This document shows positions 58,413 to 64,000 of a DNA stretch of 64,000 bases, piece after piece. The stretch is taken from assembly GCA_964030785.1 (NCBI GenBank), contig OZ034968.1, forward strand, positions 41,085,186-41,149,185, written 5' to 3'. The translations under genes and the position numbers were made by a program. Each line of letters begins with the position of its first letter. Position 1 is the first letter of the stretch. The DNA comes from Siderastrea siderea (lineage: Eukaryota; Cnidaria; Anthozoa; Scleractinia; Rhizangiidae). The notes under the pieces were generated by a model that was not told the origin of the DNA, made no database searches, and saw nothing but the letters and a program-made list of their open reading frames with translations.

Positions 58413-58948
58413 TTAAAATACTGTTCTAGAAACCTCTCATTCTTCGTCGTATCGTATATGTCGAAAACTTCCAACAGATCAAAATATGATTTGCCCTTAT
58501 TCATCTCATTCAAAAAGTATAAACAGAAGTAACCGCATGTTGTCGTCAGTAAATTTTGTATTTGATTGTTCTGATGAAGCAATGTTAAGTTCTTCTTTTT
58601 AGCATGATTAACTATTTCTTGAAATGGAGGCAAACCAAATGAATCAAAGTAATTGATGACGTTATCTTTCACATAAGTAGCCACCCAATGGCTCCCTGAC
58701 ATATAACTCGGTTCAAGATTGTAAATGAATAGAGCCTGTTGATGATCATGTGGTACAGTTTCATCTCTTGACAATACATCTTTGATTGGGATATTCAGAT
58801 ATTTACACCATTTTATTAAATCATAATTGCTTAATGGGGCATTCTTATGGAATTTGGGTTTTATAATAGAATGTTTAAGAGAGGGACGTTTTTGAATGGT
58901 GAGTTTTTGCCTAATAGTAGACCTTTGCCCTTTTTGGGATCTTTTTTT
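58403..58948 (-). CDS. Adenain-type cysteine protease (maturation protease), no ATG
   Basis: The recognisable protease starts around APLSNYDLIKWCKYLNIPI (near 58840) and has the C5/Ulp1-type triad: His in GSHWVATYV, Asp in INYFDSFG, and Cys in TTCGYFCLYF. It ends at 58403. It would cleave virion precursors. No ATG occurs in the open frame, which runs up to a stop at 58949-58951 and overlaps the pVI-like ORF by about 88 nt in its -1 frame. The position where family members often have Met before PLSNYDL is Ala. An A AAA AAA heptamer (58942-58948) in the pVI frame would link the two. Alternatives are splicing or a non-ATG start. Confidence 0.85.
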   Translation of the reverse strand, partial: KKRSQKGQRSTIRQKLTIQKRPSLKHSIIKPKFHKNAPLSNYDLIKWCKYLNIPIKDVLSRDETVPHDHQQALFIYNLEPSYMSGSHWVATYVKDNVINYFDSFGLPPFQEIVNHAKKKNLTLLHQNNQIQNLLTTTCGYFCLYFLNEMNKGKSYFDLLEVFDIYDTTKNERFLEQYFKNI

Positions 58949-59745
58949 TTAGTCCCCATACCGATTGTACCGTTCGGCCAATTCCCATAAAAAGGTGGAG
59001 ATCTCCACGTTGGCATTAACAAACCACCATCCTGATTATCATTGGTTAGTTGTGATATAGATCTGGGTGGTCTTTGTTGGGGTTGTCCCATCTGAGGGGC
59101 ACCTTTACCAGTCATCTTCTTTATTGCCTCAATAGCTAAAGGGACTCCAATTGATGCAAGAAGAGTACCTAAGAACCCACCCGTTTGTACTTTTGTTGGT
59201 TTTATATGAACACCAGAGCCTGTTTGTAGAGCATTTAATATATCCTTCTTTTGTTTGGCGGTCAAAAGATGTTTATATGTTATCAACTGATCGATTTTAT
59301 TTTGTGGTATGAGGAACCCACCGGTTTGAACACCTTTTCCGGATATCTTCTTAACAATCTGAGATGCTCCTTCACTAGCTGCTCCAGCTAAAGCCGACAA
59401 TCCAAGAGTCTTAGCAATCGTTGGTGCAAAAGTTCTTCCAAGTGCCAGAACTGTAGACAGTAGAGATCCACCTAACTGCTTTCGAATGTTTGTTTTAGAA
59501 AGTTTAATGTCCATTCCCTTTTTCAATTTTCTATTTTTATCCAATCGCTTAACTATATTCTGAGGTACGTATAGAGTGTCATTCCCAGATAGAGAGTCCT
59601 TCGTGAGCCTTAGAACTATTGTTTCTCTTTTATGATACGCGTTACTAAGATTCTTTTTCTGGTTTGGTGATAAACTAACTTTAATTTCGTATAGTTGTGT
59701 CATATAATATATGTTAGATAAATCTGTATTAAAAAACATATTCAT
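58861..59745 (-). CDS. pVI-like membrane-active minor capsid protein
   Basis: Open from ATG 59745 (294 aa), but the likelier start is Met15 at 59703 (280 aa), which sits directly after TCTAACATATATTATATG. The N-terminal half has a LSPNQKKNLSNAYHKRE block. Two Gly/Ala-rich hydrophobic segments follow (about 92-134 and 189-211), then a Pro/Gln-rich stretch and a Lys-rich tail. Such hydrophobic Gly-rich proteins in Polintons are compared with adenovirus pVI, which disrupts membranes on entry. ISGKG (134-138) and MTGKG (211-215) match the adenain consensus [MIL]-x-G-x-G, consistent with cleavage by the neighbouring protease. The 3' end overlaps the protease frame. Confidence 0.75.
   Translation of the reverse strand: MNMFFNTDLSNIYYMTQLYEIKVSLSPNQKKNLSNAYHKRETIVLRLTKDSLSGNDTLYVPQNIVKRLDKNRKLKKGMDIKLSKTNIRKQLGGSLLSTVLALGRTFAPTIAKTLGLSALAGAASEGASQIVKKISGKGVQTGGFLIPQNKIDQLITYKHLLTAKQKKDILNALQTGSGVHIKPTKVQTGGFLGTLLASIGVPLAIEAIKKMTGKGAPQMGQPQQRPPRSISQLTNDNQDGGLLMPTWRSPPFYGNWPNGTIGMGTKKKDPKKGKGLLLGKNSPFKNVPLLNILL
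58942..58948 (-). promoter_or_regulatory. Predicted -1 ribosomal frameshift site (pVI-like to protease)
   Basis: A run of nine A on the minus strand gives A AAA AAA in the pVI-like frame (codons ACT AAA AAA AAA GAT). Slippage by -1 enters the protease frame directly after its upstream stop. Slippage would join 254 codons (from Met15) to 179. Downstream I see only a weak CCC-AAAAA-GGG stem. Confidence 0.55.
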
Positions 59746-61035
59746 TTAAACTATCATCAATTCGTTTCCAACTGTCTTTACTACAACCTCACTCTCGTAA
59801 AATACGATGCTATGAGCTCGGACGTTTGCTGCCGGGGCTACATTGAGACGATAATGGAGAATCAACTGTTTAGGATCTCTCGTCACTACCTCTTTCTGAT
59901 ATGACAAATCGAAATACAATAATCCATACAAACTAGTGAAATTGGATACATTAAGCTGTGTTCCTGAATTGTAATCGTTCTTACGAAATGCATATGACAT
60001 GAGATCATTGAATACCCGTATTTTAGAATCTGCATCATATTCCAGCTCTGGGTAAAAAACATTATTCCCATATTCAAGCCTGCAGTTTGATAGAGAGCTA
60101 TTAGCATTAGCTACATTCAACTTGAAAGTGTCAAACAAATACGGACTCCTCTCTGCTTCATCATTATTTGGCGCGTCTGTCCTCTGGAGATATATAAAAA
60201 CATGTTTAACGTCATCGATAGCTGGACTGATTTGAAACATATTCTGAACAGCTCTGGTATTTGCTGACTGATTGTAGAGATCTCGCATATATGTCCAGGT
60301 TGTTGGTTTGAGAAACTCTGAAACGAAATTACTATACATGCTGTCTTTTGGGATTAATCTTGGGAGCCAAAGATACAATCTCTTTACTACAACACGACCA
60401 GCGTCTGTGCCATTTGCCATGCGAATCAGTTCACTGTCTTCGTTAAATGTAAGTTCAATTGTGAGCTGCATCGGAGGCAACATTTTTCTTTCTAATTCTT
60501 GAAAAAAGCTGTATCTGTTTAAGGGAAGCATCTCATTAATACTTTTAGCTCCCCCACCACCGTTGTTTTGTACTGCTTGGGTTAAAATGCGACGGGCTTC
60601 GAAACCTGTATTAGTATTTGCTGTTGTTCCATCAGTATCAAGATACCAGAACGAATTCTTCCCAACAGATCTACTAAAATCGTCACTGTATTCAAGGAGA
60701 TTTTTGACATTCGTTATTCGATGCAAATTATCACTCTCGTATACTATTTTACCAGACGATTTGATAACCATATGTCTGATTAGACTGTGAGATCCGTTTA
60801 TCATAGTGATGCGATCCGCTGCAGCATATCCAGCACCATCTGCCCTTTTTTGAAGCTCTTTAGTTACTTCGAAATACCCATTAAAAAAATCGAACATAGT
60901 CGACCTATCGTTGATTGTGAATCTGTAACCTGTCTTTTTCTGGCTTTGATTGTTAGCAGGTTGCTCAATGACATTATCCAAATGGAAACGAACGTATTCA
61001 TATCGTTGTAGATTTTCATTTGTTCTGAAACTCAT
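59746..61035 (-). CDS. Major capsid protein (hexon-like, predicted double jelly roll)
   Basis: A 429-aa protein starting at ATG in TCTAAACTACTCATATAAATG. It sits between the penton-like/small-protein genes and the pVI-like gene, the expected place. Visible features fit Polinton capsid proteins: an early GYRFTINDRSTMFDFFNGYFE, SHSLIRHMVIKSSGKIVYES, a FWYLDTDG block, an LTIELTFNEDSELIR strand in the middle, and a second beta-rich half ending with RAHSIVFYESEVVVK. It has no signal peptide or membrane segment. The structural class is inferred from position and beta-rich composition; structure prediction would settle it. It is somewhat short for the family. The stop is adjacent to the ATG of the next ORF. 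Confidence 0.8.
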   Translation of the reverse strand: MSFRTNENLQRYEYVRFHLDNVIEQPANNQSQKKTGYRFTINDRSTMFDFFNGYFEVTKELQKRADGAGYAAADRITMINGSHSLIRHMVIKSSGKIVYESDNLHRITNVKNLLEYSDDFSRSVGKNSFWYLDTDGTTANTNTGFEARRILTQAVQNNGGGGAKSINEMLPLNRYSFFQELERKMLPPMQLTIELTFNEDSELIRMANGTDAGRVVVKRLYLWLPRLIPKDSMYSNFVSEFLKPTTWTYMRDLYNQSANTRAVQNMFQISPAIDDVKHVFIYLQRTDAPNNDEAERSPYLFDTFKLNVANANSSLSNCRLEYGNNVFYPELEYDADSKIRVFNDLMSYAFRKNDYNSGTQLNVSNFTSLYGLLYFDLSYQKEVVTRDPKQLILHYRLNVAPAANVRAHSIVFYESEVVVKTVGNELMIV

Positions 61036-61066
61036 TTATATGAGTAGTTTAGATAAAATTCACTTT

Positions 61067-61420
61067 TTAATAACCAGTACCAGATATAAGTCTATTCAGA
61101 ATTGTGTTGTAATCTTCTTCTTGTTTTGGTTTAGTAGGTTTGGTAGGTTTCATTGGTTGTTTAGTTGAACCATGTAATTTTCTCATAATAAGCTCTCCGC
61201 TTTTTTCAGCTGCTTTTTTTCCCAGTTTGTCTCCAGCATGTGAAATACCAGATTCTAGCGCTTTTTTGGCAAAAGGTTTTAAAACCATTTCTGGAACTTT
61301 ACTTAACACCCTTCCAACTGGTTTGAATATGCTATCAACAATAATCCCAGATCCTTTATGCTTATACACAAAACGACCTAGTTTCGGGTGATAAATTCGC
61401 TTGTATTCATACGACGACAT
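61067..61420 (-). CDS. Small basic virion protein with amphipathic helix
   Basis: A 117-aa basic protein starting at ATG in GTTATATATG, 18 nt after the penton-like stop. The N-terminus is YEYKRIYHPKLGRFVYKHKG. An amphipathic Lys/Ala-rich segment follows (about 47-82, with DKLGKKAAEKSGELIMRK), then a KPTKPTKP repeat and a C-terminus ISGTGY that matches the adenain consensus [MIL]-x-G-x-G. Proteins like this in Polinton capsid modules are thought to be minor virion or core proteins; the precise role is unknown. Confidence 0.65.
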   Translation of the reverse strand: MSSYEYKRIYHPKLGRFVYKHKGSGIIVDSIFKPVGRVLSKVPEMVLKPFAKKALESGISHAGDKLGKKAAEKSGELIMRKLHGSTKQPMKPTKPTKPKQEEDYNTILNRLISGTGY

Positions 61421-61438
61421 ATATAACTATTAGTTACA

Positions 61439-62200
61439 TTAATCTCTCTTCTCTCTTAAAATCAAACTGAATGAAGTGTCACTATGATTAAGATCGATGA
61501 TTCTTCGTTTGCCATCTGTTATATATATCCGAATTTTATTGATCGTATTTTTATTACACGGGTTGTACTGAACTCGTCGAGGCTCTTGTGTGAAACTATA
61601 ACTCGGGGTGAGAGTTGAGGTACTGAAACTATATATAATATCTGACTCTTCACCATCGACAAGACTGTCACTTATCAAATCACAATGAACATTCAATATT
61701 TCTCTGTCTTGTGAGAGATTAGGAATGTAATCTCCAACATTTACACTACTTGTTAGAATCTTTTTATTGAAACCAATAAGATCATTAAAATTACTTTGAG
61801 TAAGATCTAATCTGTAATTTGAGGCTAGTGTTATTATTGTCCTGAATACAGTATCGTTAAACTCCAGAGTGATTGGATATTGAGGGTTTGATGAGGTTCC
61901 TGTTTTTGTTTTTTCTTTGATTAAATTGTCAAAATCAATGTAATTCCATACTCCAGGGTTGCATATAATTTCCGTCCAATTAGTACCACTATCAGATGAA
62001 TATCTTATTTTCTGATTATTGAGTTCCCTTGTCACATTAAACCAAGTAAATGACATCGAAATGATTCGGTCTAGGCCGATTTCATATTGCCTGTTTGAAT
62101 CTAGTATTATCGGATTACTGTATTTGATTGTGAAATCCGATGGTTTATTACCATTTTGGGTTTTTACTGTATGACTGGATAATACAAGTTGTCTATTCAT
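61439..62200 (-). CDS. Penton-like minor capsid protein (predicted single jelly roll)
   Basis: A 253-aa beta-rich protein starting at ATG in TCTAAACTAATCATATAAATG. It opens with LVLSSHTVKTQNGNKPSDFT and has YEIGLDRIISMSFTWFNV, LEFNDTVFRTIITL, a NFNDLIGFNKKI block, an IIYSFS segment and a terminal FSLILREKRD. This pattern, and the position next to the hexon-like gene, match the Polinton minor capsid (penton) protein, which forms the five-fold vertices. The fold assignment is inference from family knowledge and not from a structural search. Confidence 0.8.
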   Translation of the reverse strand: MNRQLVLSSHTVKTQNGNKPSDFTIKYSNPIILDSNRQYEIGLDRIISMSFTWFNVTRELNNQKIRYSSDSGTNWTEIICNPGVWNYIDFDNLIKEKTKTGTSSNPQYPITLEFNDTVFRTIITLASNYRLDLTQSNFNDLIGFNKKILTSSVNVGDYIPNLSQDREILNVHCDLISDSLVDGEESDIIYSFSTSTLTPSYSFTQEPRRVQYNPCNKNTINKIRIYITDGKRRIIDLNHSDTSFSLILREKRD

Positions 62201-62208
62201 TTATATGA

Positions 62209-63204
62209 TTAGTTTAGACTAAAATAGTTTTTGTATATTTTGTTATATTGCGGCTTATTGAGTATTGAATTTCTCAACAAGATATCAAGAAGAGCGACAC
62301 CTGTGTTTCTTAGCTCTATGCTATTATTACCAGCAACCTTTGATCCGATAATCAGTTCCAGTTTTTTCATCATTTCTGTCGGATTATTGAAAAACATTAC
62401 CTGTCCACCTCTTTTTGTTTTTTTCTTCAAACCAGACCCTTTAATATTTTTCAGTTTTTGATTGTTGTAATTGATATAATCATTTAGAACCTTCCTCGTA
62501 TCAGCAATGACCTTCGTTTGATATTGAGCTACAGCTTCACTTATTGAACCACTTTTTAATTTCTTTTTGACGTTCGTCAAATGAGCATTTAGTATGTTCC
62601 TTTGTTTTTTAGCATCATTCAATATCTTGTTAAGATAAGCTTTCCTCCTTGTGTTATTCATATCCTTTTCTGTTAGACGTAATTCAACATCATCATAGTT
62701 CGGAATTCCAAGTTGATCTAAAGCTTGATTTATTCTATCCTCCTCAAGGATTTCGTAATCTGGTACTTCTTCTTCTTCGTATTCAGGTGGAAGATCTTCT
62801 GGTTCATACATGTATTCTGGATCTATATACATTTGTTTTTTACCTGATGCTAAATCCTCAAGGACATCTTCATAAGATGGAGGTTTTGGAACCAATTGTT
62901 TGTCATTTTGTGGTAGAACAGGTTGATCAAACAAATCGTCCAATCCATAATCAGGCACTTCATCATCAATAGCTATTCCATAATCAGGAACAGGTCGCTT
63001 TTTCTTTGGTAATCTTCTCAACGGTGCTTTTGGGGCTGTAAGTTCCTTTAACTCAGATGTTATAGGTTTGAAAAGTTTCTCTGCCTCGACTTCACCCATT
63101 TGATCAGATATCGTTTTTTGTTTTATTGTCTCTCTTACTGTGTTAATCTTTTTACCAAGCTCAGATCGTTTCTCAGCCATTTCTTTCCATTTGAGTAAAC
63201 TCAT
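62209..63204 (-). CDS. Virion-module protein with two PPxY motifs
   Basis: A 331-aa protein starting at ATG in GATATAATG. The N-terminal part is helical and charged. The middle is acidic and Pro/Tyr-rich with repeated VPDYG (72-76, 83-87), PPSY (108-111) and PPEY (139-142), then a long helical region (150-255). An IKGSG string (254-258) fits the adenain consensus and is followed by a Lys-rich patch and a conserved-looking FFNNPTEMMKKLELIIGSK C-terminus. PPxY motifs bind WW domains of Nedd4-type ubiquitin ligases in adenovirus pVI and in enveloped-virus proteins. I do not recognise the whole protein. It shares an intergenic promoter region with the ATPase gene. Confidence 0.7.
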   Translation of the reverse strand: MSLLKWKEMAEKRSELGKKINTVRETIKQKTISDQMGEVEAEKLFKPITSELKELTAPKAPLRRLPKKKRPVPDYGIAIDDEVPDYGLDDLFDQPVLPQNDKQLVPKPPSYEDVLEDLASGKKQMYIDPEYMYEPEDLPPEYEEEEVPDYEILEEDRINQALDQLGIPNYDDVELRLTEKDMNNTRRKAYLNKILNDAKKQRNILNAHLTNVKKKLKSGSISEAVAQYQTKVIADTRKVLNDYINYNNQKLKNIKGSGLKKKTKRGGQVMFFNNPTEMMKKLELIIGSKVAGNNSIELRNTGVALLDILLRNSILNKPQYNKIYKNYFSLN

Positions 63205-63320
63205 TATATCATTTGTTTACATAAAATTTCGTATTTTGTTTGGAAAAATTAGGGTTATCATATATAAAAACGCTTGCATAGCGTGTCGTCATGCGATAAA
63301 ATTGTATAACATAATATCAT
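63205..63320. promoter_or_regulatory. Divergent intergenic region between the PPxY gene and the ATPase gene
   Basis: A 116-bp AT-rich gap between divergent start codons. Both starts carry a TATA-like motif at the ATG: GATATAATG on the minus strand and ATATCATATG on the plus strand. An internal GTTATCATATATAAAAACGC string could be a TATA box for the plus strand. Confidence 0.5.
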
Positions 63321-63962
63321 ATGAAGATTCAAAATTACGACATTCAAGATGAAGAAAACAATGATTTTCGTCAATTAAAGAGTTTCATGCCAAACCGATG
63401 TTTCAGGATGCTTATTTGTGCTCCCTCTGGTGGTGGCAAGACTAACCTTTTGCTTGATATGATCTACAGGCTCTTATACTTTGACAAGATATATCTTTAC
63501 GCTCGTAATCTCCAACAAAGCAAATATAAGCATCTGTTGAAATCTCTTGAACCAATATCAAAAGAGGTCGGTTATGACGTGATAGAAGCAAGTAACGATG
63601 AAATCATCCCTCTGACAGATTTGTCTGATGAAAACCAAAAATTAATCATATTTGATGACTATTTGAATACAGGTAAGAAAAATGACGAACGGATACGAGA
63701 CTACTTCACCAATTCAAGAAATAAAAATTGTTGTTGTATATATTTGAGTCAAAGCTATTACGGAACCGATAAAACAATAAGACTGAATAGTTCACATTTT
63801 TGTGTTTTTGATTTTCCTTCTATAAACGAGCAATCGATGATTTGCCGAGAACTGAACATAAATAAATCAGATTATCAGAAAGCTACTAAGGATCCATATA
63901 GTTTTTTGTATGTTGATAAGGTCAAAAAAAAGGTAGCCCGAAATTTCGATGAAAGAATATAA
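63321..63962 (+). CDS. A32/FtsK-HerA-type genome packaging ATPase
   Basis: A 213-aa P-loop ATPase that would pump the genome into capsids. Walker A is APSGGGKTNL (34-43), Walker B is LIIFDDYL (108-115), and an LSQSYYGTD sensor-like motif follows at 142-150. The N-terminus has FRQLKSFMPNRCFRMLICAP, typical of Polinton ATPases. It is the only gene on the plus strand and starts at an ATG after ATATCATATG. Length and motif spacing are normal, and no break is visible. Confidence 0.9.
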   Translation: MKIQNYDIQDEENNDFRQLKSFMPNRCFRMLICAPSGGGKTNLLLDMIYRLLYFDKIYLYARNLQQSKYKHLLKSLEPISKEVGYDVIEASNDEIIPLTDLSDENQKLIIFDDYLNTGKKNDERIRDYFTNSRNKNCCCIYLSQSYYGTDKTIRLNSSHFCVFDFPSINEQSMICRELNINKSDYQKATKDPYSFLYVDKVKKKVARNFDERI

Positions 63963-63973
63963 ACCATTAATGT

Positions 63974-64000
63974 ATGAGTTATACAAACGGTATCCTTAAT
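63974..64000 (+). other. Possible start of a further Polinton gene
   Basis: An ATG twelve bases after the ATPase stop opens a frame that runs to the window end (nine codons). It is too short to judge, and no TATATA motif precedes it. Confidence 0.15.

Larger units (their letters stand above)
50460..64000. mobile_element. Polinton/Maverick (adintovirus-like) element, right end outside window
   Basis: A set of genes diagnostic of Polintons: protein-primed DNA polymerase B, DDE integrase with chromodomain, adenain-type protease, A32-like packaging ATPase, and a capsid module. Thirteen reading frames run on the minus strand and the ATPase on the plus strand. The left limit is somewhere between the SLC17 exon ending at 50185 and the polymerase stop at 51300; a 72-bp palindrome at 50460-50531 beginning AGTAGTT is my best candidate for the terminus. 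The right terminal repeat is not in the window, so target duplication could not be checked. At least 13 kb is present. The genes lack inactivating stops, which suggests a young copy. Confidence 0.85.

Noticed and set aside
58403..58774. Protease starting at the internal TTG (58774)
   Set aside because: The conserved N-terminal part of the protease (PLSNYDLIKW block) lies upstream in the same frame, so this start would truncate the domain.
60308..61168. Plus-strand open frames across the hexon-like gene
   Set aside because: Antisense shadows; no domain and no start motif.

Overview
The window is eukaryotic, intron-rich, AT-rich animal DNA. It has GT-AG introns, a lineage-specific TSP1/PAN gene, SLC17 anion transporters, a tRNA-derived SINE, Harbinger, Penelope, Mutator-like and LINE remnants, and many palindromic MITEs. 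This fits a cnidarian, most likely a stony coral. The species assignment is inference; no species marker was read.

Layout. (1) 1-14.4 kb holds two copies of a roughly 9.2 kb segmental duplication. On the minus strand each copy carries a thrombospondin type-1 (TSP1) exon and Ser/Thr/Pro-rich linker exons, all phase 1-1. A mosaic of decayed repeats (4.7-7.7 kb) lies between the copies. (2) 14.4-24.6 kb is largely gene-free and contains MITEs and a LINE tail. (3) 24.7-26.8 kb is a compact three-exon plus-strand gene for a small secreted TSP1-PAN protein. (4) 27.4-37.4 kb is a minus-strand SLC17 (sialin/vesicular anion transporter-like) gene whose first intron carries a broken Harbinger element, itself hit by a MITE. 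(5) 38.3-41.6 kb has an ABCC pseudogene fragment and a decayed Mutator-like transposase gene. (6) 44.0-50.2 kb holds the 3' half of a second SLC17 gene, with a Penelope fragment and a 106-bp satellite in an intron.

(7) From about 50.5-51.1 kb to the window end lies a Polinton/Maverick (adintovirus-like) element inserted in, or 5' of, the second SLC17 gene. Its coding capacity looks largely intact. On the minus strand it encodes an unrecognised PPxY protein, a penton-like protein, a small lytic/core protein, a major capsid protein, a pVI-like protein, an adenain-type protease, a DUF5679-like zinc protein, a phospholipase A2 protein, a DDE integrase with chromodomain, two small zinc-finger proteins, a Bro-N/VRR-NUC/zinc-finger protein, and a protein-primed family B DNA polymerase. 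On the plus strand it encodes an A32-like packaging ATPase. The right end lies outside the window.

The most exciting signal is in this element. Three ORFs (protease, PLA2, integrase) have no ATG and no promoter-like TATATA motif. Each overlaps the preceding ORF in the -1 frame, and each overlap contains a canonical slippery heptamer (A AAA AAA, G GGA AAC, A AAA AAC) in the correct phase. The G GGA AAC site is followed after 5 nt by an 8-bp GC-rich hairpin. This suggests retrovirus-like programmed -1 frameshifting in a DNA transposon/virus: pVI-protease, and a DUF5679-PLA2-integrase polyprotein that could carry integrase into the virion. All genes that do have an ATG carry a TATATA-type motif at the start codon, and several capsid-region genes add an upstream TCTAA.
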